Assembly: GCA_963789225.1 (NCBI GenBank)
Contig: CAWBKD010000046.1
Coordinates: 682,001-746,000 of the forward strand
Source of the DNA: Palsa-504 sp963789225
GTDB lineage: Bacteria; Actinomycetota; Actinomycetes; Streptosporangiales; Streptosporangiaceae
DNA length: 64,000 nucleotides
Reading direction: 5' to 3'
The notes beneath the pieces were generated by a model. That model saw only the letters and a program-made list of their open reading frames with translations. It did no database searches and was not told the origin of the DNA. Numbering within the stretch: the stretch's first letter is position 1; each line of letters begins with the position of its first letter. A program made the translations under genes and the position numbers. This document shows positions 1 to 6,972 of this stretch, in pieces.

Positions 1-2
1 GC

Positions 3-1313
3 GTCGTCGTGGACGGGACCTGGGGCTTTGCCTCGGCCGTGGACCTGGACGCGGACTGCGCCGCCCAGGCGGCGCGGGAGGCGGTCGAGGTAGCCAGGGT
101 GGCCGCCGCGATGAACACCGAGCCCATCGAACTCGCCCCCGAGCCCGCCTACGGCGAGGTGACCTGGGTCTCGGCCTACGAGGTGGATCCCTTCACGGTC
201 GGCGTGGCGGACAAGGTCGCCTTGCTGGCCGACTGGAGCAACGCCCTGCTCGCGCACGCCGCCGTCAGCCACGTCGATGCCTCGCTCCAGCAGGTCAGGG
301 AGTGCAAGTTCTACTCCGACGGCGTGACCACGGCCACCCAGCAGCGGGTCCGCCTGTACCCGGCGGTCACGGCCATCGCGGTCACCGAGGACGGCCAGTT
401 CGACACCATGCGGACGCTGGCCCCGCCCGTGGGGCGGGGCTATGAGTACCTGACTTCAGGGGCGTCGGCGGATTTCGCCGCCGAGCTGGCCGAATTGCCT
501 GATCTGCTCGCGGCCAAGCTCCTCGCCCCCTCGGTCGAGCCGGGCCACTACGACCTGGTCATCGACCCGTCCAACCTGTGGCTCGCCATCCACGAGTCGA
601 TCGGGCATGCGACCGAACTGGACCGGGCCCTCGGCTATGAGGCCGCCTACGCCGGAACCTCGTTCGCCACCCTGGACAAGCTCGGCACCCTGCGGTACGG
701 GTCGGAGGTCATGCACGTCACCGGCGACCGCACCGCCGAGCACGGCCTATCAACCATCGGCTACGACGATGAGGGGGTCGCGGGCCAGACCTGGGACCTG
801 ATCCGCGGCGGCATCTTGGTCGGCTACCAGCTTGACCGGCGGATGGCGCAGCGATGCGGGTTCGGCCGATCCAACGGGTGCGCGTTCTCTGACGGCCCCG
901 GCCACGTACCGCTGCAGCGGATGGCGAACGTTTCGCTGCAGCCCGCCCCGGCGGGCGGCCCGTCGACCGAGGATCTCATCGCCGGGGTGGCGGACGGGAT
1001 CTACGTCATCGGCGACAAGAGCTGGTCGATCGACATGCAGCGGTACAACTTCCAGTTCACCGGGCAGCGGTTCTTCAAGATCAAGAACGGGAGGCTGGCC
1101 GGACAGCTGCGCGATGTCGCCTACCAGGCCACCACCACCGACTTCTGGGGCGCCATGGAGGCGGTCGGCGGGCCGCAGACCTACGTACTCGGCGGCGCGT
1201 TCAACTGCGGGAAGGGCCAGCCCGGCCAGATCGCCCCGGTCAGCCACGGGTGCCCCGCAGCGCTGATGCGCGGCGTGCGGATACTCAACACCGCAGAAGA
1301 GGGGGCGGCATGA
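3..1313 (+). CDS. tldD: TldD family metalloprotease (5' end outside window)
   Basis: This is a TldD/PmbA-type zinc metallopeptidase, the catalytic partner of a TldD-TldE heterodimer that degrades or matures small peptides in the cytoplasm. The sequence shows HESIGHATE (from base 591), an HExxxH motif in the family's position, followed by a typical C-terminal beta domain. The reading frame is already open at the first bases of the window and the first visible residues (VDGTWGFAS) belong to the interior of the family's N-terminal domain, so the GTG at 9 is not the real start. The gene overlaps the next one by ATGA (1310-1313), so the two are translationally coupled. Family assignment is firm; the peptide substrate is unknown. 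Confidence 0.93.
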   Translation, partial: VVVDGTWGFASAVDLDADCAAQAAREAVEVARVAAAMNTEPIELAPEPAYGEVTWVSAYEVDPFTVGVADKVALLADWSNALLAHAAVSHVDASLQQVRECKFYSDGVTTATQQRVRLYPAVTAIAVTEDGQFDTMRTLAPPVGRGYEYLTSGASADFAAELAELPDLLAAKLLAPSVEPGHYDLVIDPSNLWLAIHESIGHATELDRALGYEAAYAGTSFATLDKLGTLRYGSEVMHVTGDRTAEHGLSTIGYDDEGVAGQTWDLIRGGILVGYQLDRRMAQRCGFGRSNGCAFSDGPGHVPLQRMANVSLQPAPAGGPSTEDLIAGVADGIYVIGDKSWSIDMQRYNFQFTGQRFFKIKNGRLAGQLRDVAYQATTTDFWGAMEAVGGPQTYVLGGAFNCGKGQPGQIAPVSHGCPAALMRGVRILNTAEEGAA

Positions 1314-2737
1314 CCACGACCGGACTATCCCCCCAAGAGACCGTGGAGCGCGCGCTGGCTGCGGCCCGGAGCGGCGACTGTGTGGTCATCGCCGAGGAGA
1401 CCTCGGACGCCAACCTCCGCTGGGCGGGAAACACACTCACCACCAACGGCGTGACCCGCTCCCGCCAGCTCACCGTCATAGCCATCGACCGGCGCGCCGA
1501 CGGCGCGGCCGCAGGTGTCGTCTCCCGGTCCGGGGTGCTGCCCGGCCAGATCGAGGAGGTGGTCCGCGAGGCGGAACAAGCCGCCACCGAGGCCACGCCC
1601 GCCGAGGACGAGGCTCAGCTGCCCGGACCTGATCAAGCCGCGGCTTACGGTTCGGCGGACGACGGGTGGTCCGCCCCGCCGCGGCGGACCGACATTGGCG
1701 TACTGCGCGACTTCGCTGCGGCGCTCGGCGAGACCCTGCGCGAGGCCGCGGGGGTGGGCCGCCAGCTGTACGGGTTCGCCGAGCACGAGATGGTCAGCAC
1801 GTTCCTCGGGACCTCGGCCGGGCTGCGGCTGCGGCACGACCAGCCGGCCGGGCGGATCGAGCTGAACGCGAAGTCCGCCGACCTGACGCGCTCGGCCTGG
1901 ACCGGCGCCGCGACACGCGACTTCACCGACGTCGACATCGTCGCCCTGGACGCCGGGCTCGCCGAGCGCCTCGGGTGGGCCGAGCGGTCGGTGTCGCTGG
2001 CCCCGGGCCGGTACGAGACGCTGCTGCCGCCCACCGCCGTATCCGACCTGCTCGTCTACTTGTACTGGCAGGCGGGCGCTAAGGACGCCGCGGACGGACG
2101 GACGGTGTTCAGCAAGGCGGGTGGCGGCACCCGGGTCGGCGAGCAGCTGTCCACGCTGCCGGTCACGCTGTCCAGCGACCCGCGGGCGGCCGGGCTCGGC
2201 TGCGCGCCCTTCGTGATCGCGCACGCGTCCGGCCGGGATTCCTCGGTGTTCGACAACGGGCTTCCGCTGGGCCACACGTCGTGGATCAAGGACGGCTCGC
2301 TGGCGGCCCTGCACTCCTCGCGGCACTCGGCCGGGCTGGCGGGCCTGCCTGTCACGCCCGCCATCGATAACCTGACCTTCGCCGCCGCGTCCGACGGGGG
2401 CGCACCGCTACCCACCCTGCCGGAGATGATCGCGTCGACCCGGCGCGCGCTCCTGCTGACCTGCCTGTGGTACATCCGCGAGGTGGACGCGCAGACTCTG
2501 CTGCTCACGGGCCTCACCAGGGACGGGGTTTACCTGGTAGAGAACGGCGAGGTGGTCGGCGCGGTGAACAACTTCAGGTTCAACGAGTCCCCGGTGGCGG
2601 TGCTCGGGCGACTGCTCGAGGTCGGCGCGACGGTGCCGACGCTGCCGCGCGAATGGGGCGACTGGTTCAACCGCGCTGCGATGCCGCCGGCGCGGGTCGA
2701 GGGATTCAACATGTCATCGGTGAGCCAGGCCAGCTGA
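1310..2737 (+). CDS. tldE: TldE/PmbA family protein, partner of TldD
   Basis: This 475-residue protein is the non-catalytic TldE/PmbA-type subunit. It lacks HExxxH, as expected for this partner, and has the family's C-terminal GLTRDGVYLVENGEVVG region and the NNFRFNESP motif near the end. The ATG at 1310 is chosen over an upstream in-frame codon at 1250 because it follows a purine-rich stretch (gaagaggggg) and overlaps the tldD stop codon as ATGA. Together with tldD it should form a two-gene operon encoding a peptidase complex. In other bacteria such pairs process RiPP precursors or CcdA-like proteins; no precursor peptide is visible next to it here. Confidence 0.92.
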   Translation: MTTTGLSPQETVERALAAARSGDCVVIAEETSDANLRWAGNTLTTNGVTRSRQLTVIAIDRRADGAAAGVVSRSGVLPGQIEEVVREAEQAATEATPAEDEAQLPGPDQAAAYGSADDGWSAPPRRTDIGVLRDFAAALGETLREAAGVGRQLYGFAEHEMVSTFLGTSAGLRLRHDQPAGRIELNAKSADLTRSAWTGAATRDFTDVDIVALDAGLAERLGWAERSVSLAPGRYETLLPPTAVSDLLVYLYWQAGAKDAADGRTVFSKAGGGTRVGEQLSTLPVTLSSDPRAAGLGCAPFVIAHASGRDSSVFDNGLPLGHTSWIKDGSLAALHSSRHSAGLAGLPVTPAIDNLTFAAASDGGAPLPTLPEMIASTRRALLLTCLWYIREVDAQTLLLTGLTRDGVYLVENGEVVGAVNNFRFNESPVAVLGRLLEVGATVPTLPREWGDWFNRAAMPPARVEGFNMSSVSQAS

Positions 2738-2788
2738 TCCTCTTTGGGGTGCCTCGCCTGGGCTTGCGCAGGGGCATACGGTGGAGGG

Positions 2789-3151
2789 ATGAGGGTAGGG
2801 CACGCCAACCGCGGGCGGGCGTCGGTGCACGTGGTGACGCAGGCGCGGCGGTCGCTATCCGATGACATCGCCTACCGGCAGCGCAGGTACCTGCTGATGA
2901 TGGGCATCCGCGCGGTCTGCTTCGGGATCGCCGTCATCATGTTCATCAATCATCTCGGCTGGCTGACCGCCATACCCGCCGTCGGCGCCATCGTCATTCC
3001 GTATTTCGCCGTGGTGTTCGCCAACGGCGGCCGGGAGCCCGACAACACCCGCGGCTTCATGGAGTACCAGCCGAACCTGCCGACCACCCGTGAGCCGCCC
3101 CAGCCGGGCTCAGATGGAAACGCCGGCGCAAACAACGGGCGCGCCGAGTAG
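2789..3151 (+). CDS. DUF3099 family small membrane protein
   Basis: This is a 120-residue protein of the actinobacterial DUF3099 family, whose function is unknown. The diagnostic part is the N-terminal TQARRSLSDDIAYRQRRY stretch followed directly by two hydrophobic segments (about residues 36-55 and 57-77) and a hydrophilic, proline-rich tail. The ATG at 2789 is preceded by ggtggagg at good spacing, so the longer reading from 2744 is rejected. It probably sits in the cytoplasmic membrane with both ends inside. It may be cotranscribed with tldDE (51-bp gap). Confidence 0.85.
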   Translation: MRVGHANRGRASVHVVTQARRSLSDDIAYRQRRYLLMMGIRAVCFGIAVIMFINHLGWLTAIPAVGAIVIPYFAVVFANGGREPDNTRGFMEYQPNLPTTREPPQPGSDGNAGANNGRAE

Positions 3152-3217
3152 CCACGCCCGGGCGACAACTGATTCCTCCTGCTCAGCCCCTGTCCGAGAT
3201 CGGGTTGTAATTGGGTC

Positions 3218-3249
3218 TTGACACATAGGGGGGAGTTTCCGTGTAGCAT
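3218..3249 (+). promoter_or_regulatory. Candidate promoter of the 6C-type RNA
   Basis: A consensus -35 TTGACA lies at 3218-3223 and a TANNNT-type -10 (TAGCAT) at 3244-3249. The spacer is long (20 bp), so the exact -10 is uncertain. No start codon with a ribosome binding site follows. Instead a series of strong stem-loops begins at 3257. Confidence 0.5.
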
Positions 3250-3251
3250 TC

Positions 3252-3391
3252 ATATCGGTGCTCTGGTCCCCCGTCGGGGCACCACTGCCGGCGTTCCGGG
3301 CCCCCGTCGGAACGCCGATGATCGCGACGCCGGGTGGTTTGCCCCCGTAGCCACCCGGCGTCGCCCTATACTCACCGCCCTTGGGCGGTTT
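3252..3391 (+). ncRNA. 6C-type small RNA with three C-loop hairpins
   Basis: Three consecutive stem-loops each expose CCCCCGT in the loop. Hairpin 1 has arms 3257-3264 and 3276-3283 (8 bp with G-U pairs) and an 11-nt loop. Hairpin 2 has arms 3290-3298 and 3308-3316 (9 bp, perfect) and a 9-nt loop. Hairpin 3 has arms 3324-3337 and 3351-3364 (14 bp, perfect) and a 13-nt loop. A terminator-like hairpin follows. The 6C RNA family of actinobacteria is defined by stem-loops with C-rich loops; the mycobacterial member regulates mRNAs through those loops without a chaperone. Here each loop has five Cs and there are three hairpins rather than the usual two. The repeats in coding frames downstream make a protein reading of this region unlikely. 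Confidence 0.75.
3374..3391 (+). terminator. Intrinsic terminator of the 6C-type RNA
   Basis: A compact hairpin has arms ACCGCCC (3374-3380) and GGGCGGT (3383-3389), a 2-nt turn and a short T run (TTT). It closes the structured RNA and is typical of the short-tailed terminators of high-GC actinobacteria. Confidence 0.6.
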
Positions 3392-3404
3392 CGCGTGGGC
3401 TCGC

Positions 3405-3447
3405 AGTGCTTTCCCGGGGGGACGACCCCCCGGAACCCCCCGCGTGG
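3405..3447 (+). repeat. MITE-like palindromic element, copy A (left half only)
   Basis: This 43-bp stretch matches the left half of the element seen complete at 60141-60228 and 13595-13687: GTGCT, then CCGGGGGG, ACGACCCCCCGGAACCCCCC and GCGTGG. After about 3447 the similarity stops and the 18-bp tandem array begins. A translated signature (RGDDPPEPP) equals that of the other copies (RGGDPPEPP, RGGDLPEPP). Confidence 0.6.
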
Positions 3448-3455
3448 CTCCCTCG

Positions 3456-3690
3456 CTGCTCGGGTGCTCGCCGTTGGCCTGGTGCTCGCCGCTGCTCGGG
3501 TGCTCGCCGCTGGCCTGGTGCTCGCCGTTGGCCTGGTGCTCGCCGCTGCTCGGGTGCTCGCCGCTGGCCTGGTGCTCGCCGCTGGCCTGGTGCTCGCCGC
3601 TGGCCTGGTGCTCGCCGCTGGCCTGGTGCTCGCCGCTGGCCCGGTGCTCGCCGCTGGCCCGGGGCTTGGCGCTGGCCCGGGGCTTGGCGT
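3456..3690 (+). repeat. 18-bp tandem repeat array, about 13 imperfect copies
   Basis: The unit GCCGCTGGCCTGGTGCTC and close variants repeat about 13 times in register, ending in degenerate GCTGGCCCGGGGCTTGGC units. Every reading frame on both strands stays open because the unit is a multiple of three, which produces several spurious ORFs. The absence of spacers rules out a CRISPR array. The last units contain GCTGGCCCGGGG, close to the terminal repeat of the MITE-like element. Confidence 0.85.
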
Positions 3691-4056
3691 TGGTATCCCT
3701 GGGGCATTAGGGGTACCAGCAGTAGTCTCAATGTGAGCACGGCTCGCAGGAGGCTCGTTCTTCTCCAACCCCTCCCGTCGGTCGGCCTGCCTCCGCAACC
3801 TGAGCGGCGCCAGGTAAGGGAGTGACTGACGCTACGGGAGTGGCGTCGCCTGGGCTGTTCGCTGGGACTTGCATAATGTATTCAGTCGAGGGCTCTGGGG
3901 GGGGGTTCTGCGGGGGCTCTGGATGGGGTGCGGGAATGGTAAGCGGGTGCTGATCACTTCTGCTTGGGTTTTCGCTATAGCCGCTGACAAAACATCCGAT
4001 GATTGTTGTTCTGGGCGCGATCAAAGGGCGGGGGCCACATTGTGGGAGGGAATGGG
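3691..4056. other. Intergenic region without recognisable gene
   Basis: Between the repeat array and the stop codon of the ABC permease gene I see no convincing coding region. The stretch 3940-4056 is lower in GC than the surroundings and a G-rich tract lies at about 3893-3925. Open frames here lack ribosome binding sites and family resemblance. Confidence 0.5.
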
Positions 4057-4965
4057 TTATTCGGTCTTGCGGAACTCGGCTATGGCTATGCCTAGCATGG
4101 TGGCGCCCATTGCGGCGACCATGGCCAGGGATAGGCCGACGGGGACCAGCCAGCCGTCCCAGGTAATGCCGGGGCTCAGGAGAGCCGTCGCGAGGGGGCT
4201 GACCGACAGGTGGTTGAATACCGCGTGGCGCATCGGGGCGACGATGTAGGTCAGGGGGTCGATGCGGGTCAGCACGGTCAGCCAGGCAGGCAGGCCACCC
4301 AGCGGGTAGAGGGCGCCGGACAGGAAGAACAGCGGCATGACGACCATCTGCGTGAGCGCCATGAACGCCTGCATCTTCTTGATCCGGGCCGCCATCATCA
4401 CCCCGAACGCGGTCAGCGTGAACGACAGCAGCAGCAGTTCGCCGAGTAGGGTCAGCAGCAGCACCGGATCGTATGGCACGTGCGCGACGCCGGCCAGGGC
4501 CAGGAAGATGATCCCCTGGAAGGTGGCCACGGTGGCGCCCCCGAGGCACTTGCCGACTACGATCGTCCACCGCCGCACCGGCGCGACCATCATCTCGGCC
4601 AGGAAGCCGAACTCCCTGTCCCACACGATCGAAGCGGCCGAGAAGATCGCGGTGAACAGCACCGACATCGCGAGCACGCCCGGGTAGATGAACGTCTTGA
4701 AGTCCACCCCCGCAGGCAGGCCGTGGGATGCGAGCCTGGACAGGCCGGTGCCGAGCACGAACAGGAACAGGATGGGCTGTACCAGGGCGGTGATCGCCCG
4801 CAGCCGGTCGCTGCGGAACCTGATCAGCTCGCGGCGCCACACGATGCTGACCGCGCGCAGGTCGTGGCGCAGGCTGCGCTCGGGAACCGCGACCCTGATC
4901 GTTTCTGTGAGGGCCCGCTCTTGTACCTCGAGGATGTCCGCAGGCGCCGTGTCTTGAGCTGCCAT
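4057..4965 (-). CDS. ABC-2 type exporter permease (DrrB-like)
   Basis: This 302-residue protein is the membrane subunit of a two-component ABC-2 exporter of the DrrAB (daunorubicin resistance) type. A cytoplasmic N-terminus is followed by several hydrophobic segments; the family signature region around FLSGALYPLGGLPAWL is visible in the C-terminal half. Its ribosome binding site AGGAGG is formed by the last codons of the ATPase gene (stop at 4972), so translation of the two is linked. With the PadR gene upstream this forms a self-regulated drug or lipid exporter operon. The substrate cannot be inferred. Confidence 0.88.
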   Translation of the reverse strand: MAAQDTAPADILEVQERALTETIRVAVPERSLRHDLRAVSIVWRRELIRFRSDRLRAITALVQPILFLFVLGTGLSRLASHGLPAGVDFKTFIYPGVLAMSVLFTAIFSAASIVWDREFGFLAEMMVAPVRRWTIVVGKCLGGATVATFQGIIFLALAGVAHVPYDPVLLLTLLGELLLLSFTLTAFGVMMAARIKKMQAFMALTQMVVMPLFFLSGALYPLGGLPAWLTVLTRIDPLTYIVAPMRHAVFNHLSVSPLATALLSPGITWDGWLVPVGLSLAMVAAMGATMLGIAIAEFRKTE

Positions 4966-4971
4966 GGTGTG

Positions 4972-5949
4972 CTACCTCCTGCCGAACCTTGACGCGAGCA
5001 TGCGGTTGCGGTCGAGGACCGAAGCCTCGGCATCACGGATCGTCTTACCCGTATACGACATGAAGACATCGTCCAGCGACGGCCGGGATACGCTCACCGA
5101 CCTGATCGCCACCGGCAGGCTCACGAACAGCCGGGGCACGAAGAGCTCGCCCGACTCCACGGAGAACGTCACCAGACCCTCGTGCATCCCCGCCTCGAGG
5201 CCGAACTCCTCGGCCAGCCCGCGAATGGCCGCCGGGTCGTCCGCGGTGCTGATCTGCACCCGGTCCTTGCCCACGGAGGCCTTCAGCGCCTCCGGGGTGT
5301 CCAGGGCGACGATCTGGCCGTGGTCGATGATGGCGATCCTGTCGCAGTTCTCCGCCTCGTCCATGTAGTGCGTGGTGAGGAAGATCGTGATGTCCTCGCG
5401 CCCCTTCAGGTCGTTGATGTACTCCCAGATCGATATCCGGGTCTGGGGGTCGAGGCCCACCGTCGGCTCGTCCAGGAACAGCACGCGCGGTGCGTGCAGC
5501 AGGCCGCGGGCGATCTCCAGCCGACGCTTCATGCCGCCCGAGTAGGTCTCGACAACGCCGTCTCGCCGTTCCCACAGCCCGACCATCTCGAGCACCTGGC
5601 GCAGCCGCGGCGCGAACGCCGCCTTGGGCACCCCGTACAGCTCGGCGTGGAAGCGCAGATTCTGCTCCCCGGTCAGGTAGCTGTCCAGGGTGGTGTCCTG
5701 GAACACCAGGCCGATGTTCCGGCGCACGGTGTCCCGCTCCTTCACCACGTTATGCCCCGCCACCCTGGCGGTACCCGAGGTCGGGTCCGCCAGGGTGCAC
5801 AGGATCTTGATCGTGGTGGACTTGCCGGCGCCGTTCGGCCCGAGGAAGCCGAACGTCTCGCCGGTGTCGACCTCGAAATCGATGCCGCGGACGGCTTCGA
5901 TCTCGCCGTACTTCTTGGTCAGCTCGCTGACCTCGACCGCTCGGGTCAC
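4972..5949 (-). CDS. ABC exporter ATP-binding protein (DrrA-like)
   Basis: This is a 325-residue ATPase. Walker A GPNGAGKST is at residues 37-45, the signature YSGGMKRRLEIAR at 136-148, Walker B LFLDEP about 157-162 and the switch histidine in TTHYMDEAE at 194. The C-terminal extension (about residues 230-325), with a degenerate ACT-like pattern, matches the DrrA subfamily. The start is the GTG at 5949, whose first base is shared with the stop codon of the PadR gene (TAGTG); longer in-frame readings would run through the PadR gene. It powers the permease encoded next. Confidence 0.92.
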   Translation of the reverse strand: MTRAVEVSELTKKYGEIEAVRGIDFEVDTGETFGFLGPNGAGKSTTIKILCTLADPTSGTARVAGHNVVKERDTVRRNIGLVFQDTTLDSYLTGEQNLRFHAELYGVPKAAFAPRLRQVLEMVGLWERRDGVVETYSGGMKRRLEIARGLLHAPRVLFLDEPTVGLDPQTRISIWEYINDLKGREDITIFLTTHYMDEAENCDRIAIIDHGQIVALDTPEALKASVGKDRVQISTADDPAAIRGLAEEFGLEAGMHEGLVTFSVESGELFVPRLFVSLPVAIRSVSVSRPSLDDVFMSYTGKTIRDAEASVLDRNRMLASRFGRR

Positions 5950-6635
5950 TAGTGCGTGGCCTCCCCCGTCTCCTCGTCGTCTGCCGCGAGGATACGGTAC
6001 AGGGCCTTGCGGGTGTCGGCCAGGATCTTGCTGGCCTGCTGGACCTGGGCGGGCGTGCCCGCCTGGGCCACCTGCATGGTGGCCATCATGACCTGCCTGG
6101 ACAGGTTGTGCAGCTGGAACGCAGCGTCGTCCACGCTGCCCGTCACGGCGTCCCAGGCTGCCCTGAGCTCGTCGGCGTGAGCCGCGACGTACGTCCGGCC
6201 CTCGTCGGTCAGCGTGTAGTTCCGCCGCCGGTCCTCGCCGGCCTCGGCCGAGATCAGGCCCTCGTCCTCCAGCTGCTGCAGCGCCGGGTAGACCGACCCT
6301 GCGCTCGGCCGCCACACGCCCTGCGTGCGCGCGCCGATCTCCTGGATGAGCTGGTAGCCGTTCCACGGTTGACCCTCGGCCAGCAGGTCGAGGATCGCGG
6401 CGCGGACGTCACCGCGCCGGACGCGCGGACCACGGCCCGCGAACCCGCGGCCCATGCCAGGGGGCCCGAACGGGCCGCCGCGCATCTTGAACTGGACCGG
6501 ACCGCCGGGCATCGCCCACGGCCCGGGACCGCCCCAGGGCCCGGGGCCAGGACCGCCGCGCATCCGGACGCGCCCCCGTGCATGCCCTCGGTGGCCATGG
6601 CCTTCCCGGGGATCGTCCCACTCTTCGTCATGCAT
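5949..6635 (-). CDS. PadR family transcriptional repressor
   Basis: This 228-residue regulator has a Gly/His/Arg/Pro-rich N-terminal tail (about residues 1-70, low complexity) followed by a PadR winged helix (RRGDVRAAILDLLAEGQPWN, then SAGSVYPALQQLEDEGLI) and a C-terminal helical dimerisation region. PadR proteins repress adjacent exporter genes and release DNA on binding the exported drug. The ATG at 6635 has GAAGGAG seven bases upstream; the next in-frame codon further up is a TTG without a site. It is the first gene of the exporter operon, and an AT-rich palindrome lies just upstream. The glycine-rich tail is unusual in length. Confidence 0.9.
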   Translation of the reverse strand: MHDEEWDDPREGHGHRGHARGRVRMRGGPGPGPWGGPGPWAMPGGPVQFKMRGGPFGPPGMGRGFAGRGPRVRRGDVRAAILDLLAEGQPWNGYQLIQEIGARTQGVWRPSAGSVYPALQQLEDEGLISAEAGEDRRRNYTLTDEGRTYVAAHADELRAAWDAVTGSVDDAAFQLHNLSRQVMMATMQVAQAGTPAQVQQASKILADTRKALYRILAADDEETGEATH

Positions 6636-6689
6636 TGTTGACTCCTTCAAAGTCTCTAGATCGCTTCTCGATCTCTGTCGTTAGGTCAA

Positions 6690-6705
6690 CGATATATCGA
6701 TATCG
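6690..6705 (-). promoter_or_regulatory. Candidate PadR operator
   Basis: The sequence CGATATATCGATATCG contains nested palindromes (CGATATATCG and ATATCGATAT) and stands out as AT-rich in GC-rich DNA. It lies about 55 bp upstream of the PadR start, where the promoter would be. PadR regulators commonly bind AT-rich dyads of this form, so autoregulation of the exporter operon is likely. Confidence 0.55.
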
Positions 6706-6850
6706 ACCGGATGGCAAGGGCTAAGTTCACGATCCTTCTCCCGATCGGTCGGAGGCGACACCTCCGGGCCGCCAGGATCCACCACAGATGTCCCACACAC
6801 CCCACAGCACGCACCGCTAACTCAAATGGTCGGCCGGTATGGGGCATGGG

Positions 6851-6886
6851 GTCCCCCAGGCCCGATAGACGGGCCTTGGGGCCCCC
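6851..6886 (-). terminator. Hairpin downstream of helY, possible terminator
   Basis: Arms AGGCCCG and CGGGCCT around an ATAGA loop are extended by flanking CCCC/GGGG after one mismatch. It lies about 90 bp past the helY stop, before the PadR promoter, in an otherwise featureless 267-bp gap (6706-6972). There is no T run, so the terminator role is tentative. Confidence 0.4.
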
Positions 6887-6972
6887 AAGCCCCAAATGGG
6901 CGAGGGGAAGGCGAGGAGGAAGAGGCACATGGCCACTCCTGATAAACGGGAAGGTAAGGAGCCGCGATGGGA

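Noticed and set aside
3456..3690. CRISPR-like array
   Set aside because: The 18-bp units are contiguous, without unique spacers, and no cas gene is present.
3218..3825. Several open frames of 100-180 codons on both strands
   Set aside because: They result from the 18-bp repeat and structured RNA; none has a ribosome binding site or a domain.
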